Notes under the pieces: model-generated
Databases searched by the model: none
The model's input: the letters and a program-made list of their open reading frames with translations, nothing else
Told to the model about the DNA's origin: nothing
Translations under genes and position numbers: made by a program
Shown here: positions 46,366 to 57,959 of the stretch, piece by piece
Numbering within the stretch: the stretch's first letter is position 1
How the letters are laid out: each line of letters opens with the position of its first letter
From: Ceriagrion tenellum
Taxonomy: Eukaryota > Arthropoda > Insecta > Odonata > Coenagrionidae
DNA: 64,000 bases
Assembly (NCBI GenBank): GCA_963169105.1
Contig: OY720637.1
Coordinates: forward strand, 35,459,925 to 35,523,924
Direction of reading: 5' to 3'

Positions 46366-47629
46366 ACAATCACCGAAAAATAGAACTGAATCTCTTCAGC
46401 AGATGTTGAGAACCAATCCTCTGTCAAACTACTTACGTGGCTCGTACTTGCATTCAAAAACCACTGCAAATTGGTTAGTCTTCCTGCAGATTGATTTCCC
46501 AAAACTAAGGTTTTACAAAAGCATGAAAAAAGTCACACTCATTACCATTATCAGCTAAGTTTCGAAGCACACTCGCATTCATGCCTGGTACACCACAAAT
46601 ATCAAAGTTTTTTTACATTGCCATTACCACTACTCCACTTCTAGCTGTCAACTTTTTCCCGTTTTTTGAGCGATTGATATTCCACCTAATCTTTGCTATT
46701 TGTATCCCTTCGAACACCCATCCATGCCATCCAGTTCATCAGGTGAATCTTCCTCTGCAGGCTGCTCTAGCTACCACTCAAATAGAGCACACTCTAGTAG
46801 CATTCTCCCTTTCTATCAGCCGTTTTCATGCACATACGAAATAATCCCGCGCGCAATGGCGAACTAACCACGTGCTTAAGAAACTCACGGGTTTTAAGCC
46901 ATTGAAATTCTAGAAGGAACTGCTGTCTTATAATGTGATAATTTGTAATGCGGCATAATGAAAAGGAAAATGACAAAATAATTGTGTCTCTTGAATCACT
47001 GTTCACTGCAAGATGATGCCATATCCCTCAGTGCATCCCTTATCTTGGAAAACAAAGACACTTTTCTTTAAACCACGTTTCATACAATCAGGGGGAATGA
47101 ATCTGATTGCAAAAATCTATGCTAAGCAGTTAGAGAAGAAAGAAATGAAGATGAAGTGCTAAGGGGTGATTTATAGCACAAGTGGTACAAACAAACAATC
47201 ACCGTCAGCAGTGATAGCTGATAGAATGCAGATAGAAGTGATTGAAACCATCTGTGTATGAAACAGGGACTGCTGATATTCGAGAATGAACTGCTGACTT
47301 ACCTTGTGATGATTCTGAATGAGGTGTAATTGAAAATTAAGATATATACATCTTCTCATGAATTGTCATTAATAATAAGATGTTCTCATATCATTGGACA
47401 GGTCTGACTCCTTGAAAAAGAAGTCTTCTCAAATGAGTGTGCTTCCCATCCTCGGGCAAAATTGATACAGTAGGGAACAAACCCATGATAAGCAATGTTA
47501 GCAGAAAGCACTTTGCAGACAATTACACGCACAATGGTTAAGGAATGCTTATATTGCTAGCGGCTAGCTCCTCACGGCAGGGAGCGATAACAGGTGGGCA
47601 GGGGTGAACATCAAATATGTGGCGGATTT

Positions 47630-48395
47630 ATCATCATCAACATTGGTTGTTCAATCCTTGGATTGGTTGACTGCAGCCCTCCACCCTTCCCCATCTAATG
47701 CTAGTTCCCTTCTCTCCTGTTATCTCTACCTATGAACTTTCCTCTTTATTTGGTCCATGAACTTATTCCTGGGTCTTCCTCTGGGGACTTATTCCTCTAT
47801 TTACCTTCAATTTTGTTCTTCACAAACCCATTGTCTCAGGGTTTGTCCAATCCATCTAGTTATTTATTTCTGTATGGTGTTCCATATAGTCCTGTCCTCT
47901 TTTACTCATCTCTACATTTCATCATTTCTTATTTTGTCCATCCCTTTTATCTTAGTATCTTCCTCCAGCACCAGGTTTCGCAGGCAGTCTGTTCTGGTCA
48001 GCTTTGCCAATGGCCCATGCTTCCCATCCATAAATTGCCAAGCTCCACACGAATGCTTTCACATACTGTTTCCTGTTTGTGGGCCTATCCTAATTGAATA
48101 CATCAGTTGTCTTTTTCCTATGAACACCTTCTTAGCTTGGGCTATTCTCCGCTTGATGCCAGTGGTACTTATTCCATTCAACGAGATGGTACTTCCGAGG
48201 TAGGTGAAGGAATCCACTTGCTCTCTCCTCTCAGTGTGACTGCTACATACAGCTTCTCTCTTCCGTATGCTAGGATTTTAGTATTCGTCTTATTTATTTT
48301 TTTGGTGTATTCTTGAAGAACTTGGTCGATTATATTTAGTGACTTTTGAAGGTCATGGCTATTTCCAGCCATGACTGCGATATCTGCATTCATAT
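47630..48395 (-). mobile_element. LINE 3' end (end of reverse transcriptase to 3' UTR)
   Basis: The minus strand reads (N)ADIAVMAGNSHDLQKSLN and IIDQVLQEYTKKINKTNTKI, the region following the catalytic ADD of reverse transcriptase. It continues through VDSFTYLGSTIS-like and KGMDKIR-like segments to a 3' end with repeated ATGATGATAA words near 47630. The catalytic F/YADD is altered at the 5' edge of the copy. Frame breaks show decay. It is a different LINE family from the 6.1/17.8/61 kb set. Confidence 0.65.
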
Positions 48396-48559
48396 ATGCG
48401 GCGGTTTTATAGCATCATGATAATGAGCAAAACTAAACCAAAGAGAGGGGTTCAAATTCAGTTTACCCATAGATCTATCTTTTGCCAAAATAAGAGTTAA
48501 GTATTTCTCTAGGATTTTGATGTCTTTAAGTAATAAAGTGAGACAACAACGCAGCATAC

Positions 48560-48637
48560 AGCCAGCAAGTCGCCGGCTCTTTAATTTATGGCTAAGTCCG
48601 GCAGGCCTGCGAATAGCCGTCTCTTTAAACCAATGGG
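48560..48637 (-). repeat. piggyBac-type terminus, TTAA-flanked
   Basis: In reverse complement the block starts, next to TTAA (48638-48641), CCCATTGGTTTAAAGAGACG, and has a second AAAGAGCCGGCGACTTGC about 45 bp in. The layout is the same as the left end at 43135. The opposite end of this copy is uncertain; GTTTACCCATAG near 48459 is a candidate. Confidence 0.5.
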
Positions 48638-48641
48638 TTAA

Positions 48642-49671
48642 TGACCTGACGCAATATATTTCAGGAATGATACATAAGAATGTGATAAATCATTTCTGAG
48701 TTATATTTTTTCAGCCTTTCATGTGACTTGGAAAACTTATGTTGTAACAATACTTCGACAATCAGCTGATTGCTTTCTTGGGTATATTATGGCTTTATAA
48801 AAACTTTTAATTAGCACTATGAGGTGGGGTTTTAGGAAAAACTGGGCCAAATGGTTAGAAATCACCGCAGGGGGAAGTGGGGAGGGACATAAAAGTCTGA
48901 ATGTCCCTCTAGCCCTGGACTTGTTCATAACATGCCAAGGGAAACGTGGTATCCACAAAGGTCTAAATGATTTGGTGTAACAGTGAGTGGTGCTCTGGAT
49001 TTAATCCACTTAAATGGTAAGAAGTGTTGTCAATTGCAGATTGAATATAAATATTGCTATTAATTTCACAACTGGAATGAAATGAACAGTATTAATGTTT
49101 GATAATTGTTCTTGCCCATTATTTCATGTGCTGATGACATTCTAGGGCAGGTGCTACATAGCTCATATGGATTATATTTGCTCCGAAGTTATCAAGTCAT
49201 TGTTATGTCACCCCTTACATATGGTGGACGTAATGTAGGGCACACCCAGGCTATTACATGGGTACAATATGTAAAATTTTTTTATGAGAATGTTCTTGAA
49301 TAAGGTAAGTATGGAATTTCATTATTAAGGTTATTGACAATAATTAACTGTACCCTGAGCCTCACGTAAGTAAAAAAGATTCTTGGCTGCCAGAATAATT
49401 TTACTTTCTCCTAGCTATTTCTCAGCCTTGCTGGAAGCTTGTAGTAATGCAGCAAATCAATGGCTTTAACCATACCTAGATACAGCAGTAATTCTAGAAT
49501 AATTACTTAAATCTGGATTATAATCTGGTGAATGCTGAAAAGTGTGCTCCAACATGTGCAATATCTGATGGGTCGCATCTGACCCAGTATGGCCAATCGG
49601 TAAAGGCATCGTAAGAATGCTAGGTTAGCCCTTGCTGATGGAGGTAAAGGTAACCTCGCATGCCTTCATTG
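48642..49671. other. Gene-poor interval
   Basis: A plus-strand frame at 49106-49303 ends next to a good donor (AATAAG|GTAAGTATGG), but no family or upstream exon is apparent, so I do not call a gene. Confidence 0.35.
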
Positions 49672-50032
49672 GAGATGGGCCATTCTGAAAATTACTGTGG
49701 TATTTAACATAATTTACCATGGCTCCTGAAAACTACCATAACTTTTGGTAATATTCACCTCCGTCTCAGATATTTTTCATACCAATGTATTCCAAACATT
49801 ATTTTAAGTCAAGTCTATATAAATTTAACATAATGCATTGAAAATGCATTAATGTAGAAATAAAATGGTTTAAATGCCGTTAACCTATTACCATTGGCTT
49901 TCCTGTTAAATCCTTTTATGGCAATTAATCAAAGAAATTGTAAACTACCAGAAAATTATGGTGAATTTTGAAAATTGTCATACTATACCTCAAATGAAAA
50001 TTACAGTAATTTACCCATTTGTAGCCCTCATA
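49672..50032. repeat. MITE-like inverted-repeat element, about 360 bp
   Basis: The ends GATGGGCCATTCTGAAAATT and the complement of CAGTAATTTACCCATTTGTA share degenerate inverted similarity. The arms also share internal words such as TTCACC, CATAA.TTTT and GGTA. No target duplication was identified. Confidence 0.4.
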
Positions 50033-50887
50033 GTAGTACGCTATTATGGAATGGTAAAGGTTCTTTTTACATTCACTCATTGATGTAATATTTGGTGCTT
50101 CACTCTACTACTTTACAAAATAGACTCTTAAGTAGAAAGCCACCCTGGGAAGACTTAACCATAATTGGGAAGATGGTTTAGACAGTTCTAGTGGAAAGAT
50201 TTATCTTATATTGGCGATTTTTCAGAAGTTGGTAGTCACCTTGAATGATGCTCCAGTTGAAGTGTGTTCAATATGGTGTTCATCAAAGCTGGCAAGGAGG
50301 TTCAATTCTTGAATATTTTTGATGAGGGTTTCATAGTCAATTTTGGAGCTGCTGATGGATTTATCAGGTATCCACTTCTTCTCTCCTCTCCTTAGCTTAG
50401 AAGTTTTCGTAAAGTCCTAAGGTTAGAGTTCCATTCATTAATTTGTCAAAACCGTAAATTTGTAAATTTTGACACATTTTTACCTTTTAGTGAATGATTA
50501 TTGTGGTAAAGACCATCTGGCATGTGGATAGGTAGTTAAGAAAGGTATCTGGGGTGTTCCTTAGGGTTAGAGTATCCGTGTCTGCCTATGTTTCAATGCT
50601 GCCCTGATGTTGAAGAAGGAGATGGTCTTTACATCATTGGTAGCCATGAAGCCTCAAACCCGTAGGAACACCCAAGAAACCATAGTTCTCAGGATTGTCC
50701 AGAAAATATCACTAAGGTAGATATTAGCAAGCACAAGGGCCTCTAACTTTACCCTCTGGGATCTGTTGAATATTGCACTAGGATTTTACAGCCATTAGAG
50801 ATATTGAAACTTCGTCAGTAATATGGTAAGAATGTGTTGGACTTCTTATATGAGGGCGGGGCCCAGGTGCTTTCCTTTGTAAGTGCC

Positions 50888-51003
50888 GTATTTCCTGGGC
50901 CATAAGATGTACAGAATTCTTCGGGTTAGAATATAAAAAAATAAACAAATATACCTTTGGCACATTAGATGTGGGCTGATGCATCTTATGGGCCTGGAAA
51001 TAA
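50888..51003. repeat. Short MITE, about 116 bp
   Basis: The left arm GTATTTCCTGGGCCATAAGA is inverted at the right as TCTTATGGGCCTGGAAATAA. Small size, inverted ends and no coding potential indicate a MITE. Confidence 0.55.
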
Positions 51004-51429
51004 AGTGAACTGAACAAATCACCTTGAAATTTTCCACTTTGGTTAATGATAGCAAGGGGAATGATGTCTGCTCCGTAATAAGGACCCAGCCTCCTAAGGG
51101 ACCCCAAAGTTGTCCCTAGGGTGGTTTGAGGAGGTAACAAAGTGGATTTTACCTGGTCCTAGAGTAGGGTTTGGAAGGGCTTGAAGGTCCAAAATCTCTG
51201 ATACCAAGTGTAGAACCTCAGCGTGAGAACCTATTTCAATATTTTGAAACATACACATTACCATGACAAATCATGTAAATGATGTATGTGGTTTATGATC
51301 CCAGCAGCAGCAAAAGAACCTGGTGAATTTCTGTGCAGCAGAAGGGAAAGGTAAATCGATGGGAGGAGGGGACATGGCTGAAAACGAGGCAGAGGAACCA
51401 AACTACTTCGCAAAAAAGATAAAATTTTA

Positions 51430-51534
51430 TCTTTAACTGTTGCTCGCATGACATGACTTGTCGAGATAGAATACCTTCATGAATACTAGCACTTTTCAAT
51501 GAATAGCTAACAGTATCCATTAAAATCAAATCCT
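51430..51534 (-). other. Candidate coiled-coil exon (unassigned)
   Basis: After the acceptor-like catttacag the minus strand reads KDLILMDTVSYSLKSASIHE then GILSRQVMSCEQQLK, with heptad-like spacing of hydrophobic residues. UBXN11-type proteins carry a coiled coil upstream of SEP, and this lies upstream of the SEP exon on the same strand. However, no convincing donor follows. A weak candidate only. Confidence 0.25.
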
Positions 51535-51936
51535 TCTGTAAATGCGACAGGAAAATGTGTTAAATAATTACTATAAGCCATCTCAGGTGAGAACCAGTGG
51601 ACAGCTTTCATTTTGCAGATAAAAAAAAGCACTTATCCACTTCACTGATATGACTAGTAATGTCTCTTTTAAGTATCAACAGGTGACTGGCAAGTAATGC
51701 TAAGCACTATAAATAATTCAATTATATTGCTGGCATAATTGCTTTTACTCTAAAACATGCCAGAAAAATTTTTAAAATTCATTTAGTATAAGTTATTTAT
51801 TTAGTCTAACCCAACTCATATTTACTTGAATCATCATGCAAGTTTACTATGACAATGTCGTGAGCACCATCAATGAATACTGCCCTTTCAATGTAGTGCT
51901 TTTCTGTCTTCCTTACTTTCTCACACTCTTTCCTAG

Positions 51937-52058
51937 GGCAGTTTTATGCAGAAAGAGAAAATGAAATTAAGGAGGTGAAGAGCCCGGAGAAGAACTGCAG
52001 TGGAAATTGCAAGGATCTTCAGAACACTGAAATGCAAAAGGCGCACATACAAGGTTAA
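51937..52058 (+). other. Candidate terminal exon of an unknown plus-strand gene
   Basis: A strong polypyrimidine tract and acceptor (ctctttcctag) precede a 39-codon frame in phase 2: QFYAERENEIKEVKSPEKNC, SGNCKDLQNTEMQKAHIQG and TAA. The hydrophilic, Lys/Glu-rich composition is unlike the surrounding AT-rich noise. I do not recognise it and found no upstream exon. Confidence 0.3.
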
Positions 52059-53332
52059 TAGCCAAGTGGTTTTACTTCATCAATACCATGCACTTCCCTA
52101 TCACATGCAAGGCATGGTAGTATGAATACAATGTAACAAACCAGATGGCAGGTAGCTGTGACTCATGGACTTTACTGAGGCATTAAGTTTGGCAGCATCA
52201 AAGGGTTAGCTTACTGGCATTCCACAATTTACAACCTTCCTCCCGTCAGGCTGGAATTTAAAAGTTCTGAGGTCCATGTCCCAAAGCGACAGCAGCTTTT
52301 GCGAATGCTATACCCTGAACCTCAAAAAGCATTATAGGGTTTTTATTAAGAATTCGGTGAACATGAATGAGAAATGCTGTAAGGGGTGTCAGCAAGATGG
52401 TTTCATGGGGGTCACGTCCCCCAACTAAATTTGTGAGTGCTCCATTTTCCAATTTCACACCAATTAAGGTACTGTACTTTCCCAGCCCATGAGATACACT
52501 ACCATTTTTAAGTTAGATTTGCAGAAAAAATTAATATACCATCAGCTAATAGTTTATGGGCCAATTTTTGATCACATTATCAAGTCGCATATTATAGGCT
52601 AGGAAAAACAGTGATTGCTATCAAACTTCCACTTTGGGTAAAGAATTCAAGCCTTCTAAGGTTTCATTGTTTCCCAGCCAACTGAACTTGGGATCTGTTG
52701 TGGGGAGTAGAAGAGGGTTTTAATGTCACGTATGTTACTCACAATGAGATATACATAATGGAATTAGTGTTCAGCCTCGTGTGGAGAGATTAATATGTAT
52801 TGTTTATGTATGAGGCAATTTGCCTTGAGAATGGAGTACGAGTCGGACTCTGAAACGTCGGCAGTAAAATAACTTATCCTGATGGAAGCCCCAAGAAGAC
52901 TTCCTCCATATTAATATGTATGTTGCATGGTACTCTGCCGAGTAAAATATTGGCTACTTTAAAACTGATCATCCTCAGTCTCATTGCTTTCTCGCATACA
53001 CTAAGGCTTTACAAATATGTCTACTGATTGCCAACAATCCTGATGCAAATACCCAAGGTCATATCCTGGAGTAAGCATATATTTACTTGCTTACTCAATG
53101 GTCTAATGCGGCCTAATTACTGGGGAGAGAATGATTTCTCTCTCCATTTCAAAATACTATAGATACATTTTTATTAATAATCATCAAGGCTTAGGCCTCT
53201 TTTCTTTATTATCCAATCAAATTTGTAGTACACTTGATTTTACTGTCAGTACAATGTGCATTCAGTGTTCCATTGAAAATATTTGAATATTATGTCTTAT
53301 GGAGTGAAGGCTTCCTCAGTGGCTATTGAACA
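52059..53332. other. Gene-poor interval, nothing recognised
   Basis: A minus-strand frame at 52258-52458 has no recognised similarity. No repeat structure stood out. Confidence 0.35.
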
Positions 53333-53495
53333 TGCTGGAGCTTCTTCCGGTGTAACTGTGTGAGTCAAAATTCATGACAACAGTTTCTCCTCTATTACAG
53401 GAGGTGTCTTCGACCTGAAGATGCCTCCTGTAATGGAGGAGAGACTGTTGTCATGAATTTTAACTCACGCAGCCACACCGGAAGAAGCTCCAGCA
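53333..53495. repeat. Palindrome with 79-bp arms and 5-nt loop
   Basis: The arms 53333-53411 and 53417-53495 are inverted copies with 71 of 79 positions identical. All eight differences are transitions. The right arm contains CCTGAAGATGCCTCCTGTAA then TGGAGGAGAGAC, which resembles the hammerhead core of Penelope-like elements with an altered GAAA box. Confidence 0.85.
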
Positions 53496-53787
53496 GGGGG
53501 ATCAGGTTGGTGTGGTGGCTAGAGTACTGACTAACCATACGGACGGCCAGGGTTCAAATCCCTGCAAAGAGGATGTTTTTCAGAGAAAACCCAATCCCTA
53601 CTTGAGTGTCTTGTGGGGGGCACTTCAAGTACAGCACTCCGTCTGTCAGATGAGACGTTAAACCGTGGTCCCCTTGGTGCCTTTTGCTAATGCCAATGCC
53701 GGGTTTCTATCCACCCTTCCTCCCTTACCTATCCCCTATGGCGCAAATGACCTTAGCTGTTGGTCGCCTCCCCATAAAATCCAATCC
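53495..53787 (+). mobile_element. tRNA-derived SINE with perfect 11-bp target duplication
   Basis: An A-box-like TTGGTGTGGTGGCTAGAG (53507-53524) and a B box GGTTCAAATCC (53551-53561) lie at tRNA spacing. A 3' body including GAGACGTTAAACCGTGGTCC follows, a conserved-looking SINE core word. The element is flanked by GAAGCTCCAGC at 53484-53494 and 53788-53798, an exact 11-bp duplication. The low decay of the duplication suggests a fairly young insertion. Confidence 0.85.
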
Positions 53788-53798
53788 GAAGCTCCAGC

Positions 53799-54916
53799 CT
53801 TATGACTCTGGTTTTGGTGATGTAGTAATATTTAAGTGAGCATTGAATTTTATAAGTGTAAAATGCCCAACTAAGGGCAGGTTCCTTTCCCTATAAATAG
53901 TTTAAATAATGCAAAACTTTCTGCGTGTACCCAGGTGCTTGTGCTGTTAATAATAATTACTATCCTGGACTTGAGAAATACTGGATATGTTGAGCAATGT
54001 GGTTGCTGGCAGATTCTTTTACAAATGTATGTATGAAGAAATGGTGGCATTACTGAGAGAAGAAAATGGGTGCACTACTCACAAAGGTGAAAATACTATC
54101 CTATGGTCATAGGTTGTGGACAAAACCAAATGTAGAGGACTAGCCTGGGTATTACATTGACCTTCGAGAGAGAAAATACTTAGAAGAGGACTGGATAAGG
54201 ATAAGTTTAGTTGAGGTATAAATTCATAGTACCTTTGCTGATAGATCCTGAGAGGAGGACTTGGTGAAAAGTTTTGACCCCTATTCCAAAAAAGAAGGCA
54301 TCAGAGTATAAAGGCTGTAGGACTGTGGATACTTGGTGTAATCAACGGACGGCCAAGGTTGGAAATGTCTTACCTGCTAACCCTTTATATTATTCTCATT
54401 CCCATATCTCTAAAGCATCCAATCTATGTAGACATATCAACAAACACTGGTTTCTGAGCCAGTCAACCTAGTGATACATAGTTTTAACACTTTATTTAGT
54501 CTTTCATTAGAGCTGCCCTTAGCAATTCCAATCCTGAGAAAATGATTGTTGTATAATATTATACCAGACATATCATGTGAGGGATATGATTAAAGTAAGC
54601 TCATCATGTAACAACGGAAATATATGGAATATGTTCCTTATTTACAATTATCCGGAGACTCAGACCGATAGGCCACATGACATGGCATGAGTATGATTCT
54701 GCTCCTTATGTCCATGCCATTAAGTTCCTCTTGCAGAATACTACTCGTGGAGAATAATGTCTAAAGATTTTTAATCTTTTTGGTCTCTGCCAGCACTTAG
54801 TCTTTGAGGAATACCCCAGGTAGACCTGTCCTTTCAGGCAAACATTTACCCATATCAAGCAAGTATTGATTTGATTCTTGGCTATTTATACCTATAATTT
54901 GACAAAAGAATTTCGG
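53799..54916. other. Gene-poor interval, nothing recognised
   Basis: AT-rich DNA between the SINE and the coiled-coil exon, without supported features. Confidence 0.35.
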
Positions 54917-55059
54917 TCATTTCACCTCTAGTTGCTTATTGATCCTCTTCATTAGCTCCAGAAGCAAGTCGACTTTATTATCCAAACTATCCACTTTTTC
55001 TCCTAAGACTGATACTTTGGCATAAAATGATGATAGTAAAGCCATATCCGATATATGAG
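54917..55059 (-). CDS. Terminal exon of an unidentified gene, coiled-coil C-terminus
   Basis: After an acceptor (ctttactcccag) the minus strand encodes AHISDMALLSSFYAKVSVLG, EKVDSLDNKVDLLLELMKRI and NKQLEVK, then TGA (54919-54917). The heptad pattern (L, V, L, V, L, V, L, L, I) predicts a coiled coil of about 35 residues. The exon joins an upstream exon in phase 1. I do not recognise the protein; the LDNKVDLLL pattern is loosely like the assembly domains of some ion channels but this is not an identification. The remaining exons would lie at higher coordinates. Confidence 0.45.
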
Positions 55060-56767
55060 CTGGGAGTAAAGAAAACATCCAGTAAGTTAGCAGGTACTAA
55101 TTTTAAGCGGCATTCGAATGTAATTATGGGGCATGCTTGAGTTAAGAAAATTGTTTAAAAAAATGAGTTAAGAAAAAAAGCAGACTCACACATTTTGGAT
55201 TTTCTCCAAGACCACCTAGGACTTGTGTATAAAATCCTGGTTGTTGAAAACTGTGATGATTGAAGGATGAAAATTAGGATATTCCCTTGATCTACTCTGA
55301 TACATATACTCTGAGAGCACGTTCATAAGCGGTAATCCGTGAGAGTGTGGGTCATAGTAAGAGAGCTCTTTCATCTAACCTTAAGGAAGGATATGAGTCT
55401 ATGTAATGGTGTTTAATAAACAAGGTATGCGTACTTATCACATTTCCAGTCATCAAGAATAATTGATGTCGCTTCGCGTTCCACGACGTAAGTTCATGTG
55501 GTTAATTAATGCGTGACAATAATGACTAGCACGCGGTATTAATACGTCTGTGATCCCATTCAAATGCTGTTCTCAAATGCATTAACACCTGCCTCGGCAA
55601 GACCGCCGTAGCTAATTTCATCAAACGTCCACGGGGAGGGCTACTCGTGAATGTATACGAATTCTCGCGTTGCCATGGCAGCCGTAGCTTCAAGTTGGGT
55701 TTTAGGGGCATCGAGGGAGAGTAACATCAATTGAATTCATTTAATCATTTCGTATATAAATTCGTATTACGACATAGTGATGGTGTTAAAAACACAGGTA
55801 GCTCTATCATTGCCATCCGTCCCATAATACCTTAAGTGAGCCGTCTTATATTTTTTTCAAATCTTATTCCTTAGAAAATCTTTCGCAATGATAAACTGAA
55901 AGGCCTCCTTGGCTTGTATATACTACGAATTAAAGCTGGATCGTTTGGTATTTGAGACGTCTGCCAGCGACGTGAATTTCGTACTTTGCGTCCGCTTCCT
56001 TCTCACGAGCGGAAATTTTTTTCGCCACCTATAAGTAAACGCATCGACACAGGCGATGTATAGGTATGCATTGGTCACTTTAATTCGACCGTTTTTCCAT
56101 TTCCTACGAACTTAAATGCACTATAAATTCCAATTCTGATGAGAACATTTGTGTGCATCAGAATATGATCTGTCGTTCTTTATGCAAGGGTAATACTGCG
56201 TGTCGCCGGCGAGATTTTTTTCAAAACCATTTTATGTGATTGAAGGATGGCATTCGCACGTTTCCGCGGTTGTTCGCTGGTTAAAAAATATTTTTGTTTG
56301 GTACAGATTGAGTGATGATTTTTGTTTCGTATTGAATGATCGGTTTGTTCCCCTCAAATCCCTCTACATTATTATCGGTTCGTGATTGGCGCGGAATGTT
56401 GCAACATGGGATGAGGACGATCGAAAGCGAGAAATGGAATATAAATCGCCGGCGAGTACGAAGGACACTAGAAGTGGTTTCATCCAACCCTCTCGTATCT
56501 CTAGGACGAAATAATTAATGTAAAAAAGTCTCGGAAGCCAACAATTAATAGTATGTAACTTTGGCATTCAAATGGCGTTTTGTATTTCGGACTGATTATT
56601 TCAGAAAACTCAATAAGAATATAATCTTATGGTCTGGGCCATTATGAAAGACACTCAGCGGACAAGATTGATTGAATTGGGTAACTGATATTGTAAAATT
56701 CCTCTTGGACCTTCTCATGCACGAAAAAAAAACTCCGTGACAGTGCATCATGACGATCGTTTTCACT
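55060..56767. other. Interval with a GC-richer island, no gene assigned
   Basis: 55480-56500 is richer in CG dinucleotides than the surroundings and holds a 61-codon minus-strand frame (55526-55711) starting MPLKPNLKLRLPWQREN. It might be a promoter or first exon for the gene ending at 54917, but there is no supporting splice evidence. Confidence 0.3.
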
Positions 56768-56965
56768 ACCCATTTCACCAGTGGGTGCAGAATTTTTAAA
56801 CTGAATAAATAAAAATGGGTAACTTAATATTCGTCTTGACTAATACACTCAAGCGAAAGTCACCTTAAAGTTACTTTCGCCTGAGTGTATTAGTCAAGAC
56901 GAATATTAAGTTACCCATTTTTATTTATTCAGTTTAAAAATTCTGCACCCACTGGTGAAATGGGT
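56768..56965. repeat. Near-perfect palindrome, 93-bp arms, 12-nt loop
   Basis: The arms 56768-56860 and 56873-56965 are inverted copies. I found one mismatch over 93 bp (AAGCG against AGGCG when aligned). The loop is CACCTTAAAGTT. There is no coding content. Confidence 0.95.
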
Positions 56966-57286
56966 TTTCGAAAAATATTGAAAACCAAAATTGAGGTGTA
57001 TACGAAATATGGAGATCATTTCACGGATATTTTTTTAATGACCACATCAACACATGCTTGTCAAGCCTAAGGAGCCTACAGCGAGGAGTCATTAGAATGA
57101 GACTACCGCATAGAAAATTTGCATGAGACTACAGCATTTTGACTCTAATCACGGCAGTAATTCGTTGGTAACTTTAAAAAAAAATAGTGATAAGATGTCT
57201 GCGTTTTATTTTTATTCAATGACCAGGACATGACAGTTCAGTCAGGGGTTACCCTCTGGTAGCGTGCACTAATACCGTTTCGAGAG

Positions 57287-57643
57287 TTGATGGCCCATGG
57301 TCAAGTGACGAATAAAATTTTCCTGGCTATGGAAACAAACTTTAACACGTTGCCCAAACTGACCGCATTACTGCAGCAGTCTCGGCAGAAGACATTGATG
57401 GAGCAGATCAAGATCGGCCCGGTATCAACAGCCACAGCTTCGGGTGAGAGTGGAGTTAACAGAATCGGTTGGGGGAATGCGATCAGAGAGCAGTGGGATG
57501 AGCACCAACTTAACCTTCCAGGAGATACAGCCTTGAATTTCAACTGTACATCCAAATATGGCAATCCTCCCGGTAAAATGTTCCGGGGGTACGATGGCTC
57601 TTCAATCGGATCTCCAGGTGGGGCCTGCTGGAAGGGATAAGTC
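57287..57643 (+). CDS. Unidentified 117-codon ORF, possibly LINE-associated
   Basis: This open frame is better balanced in composition than its neighbours and reads MMAHGQVTNKIFLAMETNFN, LPKLTALLQQSRQKTLMEQI ... GESGVNRIGWGNAIREQWDE and ends GGACWKG. It matches no family I know. It lies immediately 5' of a plus-strand LINE and could be that element's 5' region or first ORF. No RNA-binding or zinc-knuckle motif is visible. Confidence 0.3.
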
Positions 57644-57959
57644 AGAAAGAACAAGTAGAGGATAAAGACATGGAAGTGAGATCATTAGGGGTGAGCGGGA
57701 AGCTGAAGAATGTTAGGATAGAGACGCTGGGGGTAGTTATACTAGGAGACCATGAGATCAGTCGACGGGGGCAGACGATTACTGCAGCGACGGATCTCGA
57801 GTGATATATTCTGGAGCGACAAGAGAATTGAGAGTGTAGGCATCATACTGAAGAAAAAATTAAGACAAAAGAGTGAAGTGTATCTGGCTGTGGAATGAGA
57901 GGATTCTGATGATGACGCTGGAAGGAGAGCCTACGGACACCGGGATAGTGTAGGTTTAC

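Noticed and set aside
43135..48637. A single 5.5-kb piggyBac element bounded by TTAACCC and GGGTTAA and containing the transposase relic
   Set aside because: The SEP-UBX gene has two exons inside (43523-43642, 43720-43887) and two outside (41636-41868, 41943-42024) this span, so it cannot be one simple insertion. Smaller elements at each end fit better.
50778..51140. 120-codon minus-strand open frame as a gene
   Set aside because: It runs straight through a MITE (50888-51003) and resembles no protein.
53495..53570. Functional tRNA gene
   Set aside because: A and B boxes are present but the acceptor and anticodon stems do not pair properly, and the unit has SINE-type target duplications.
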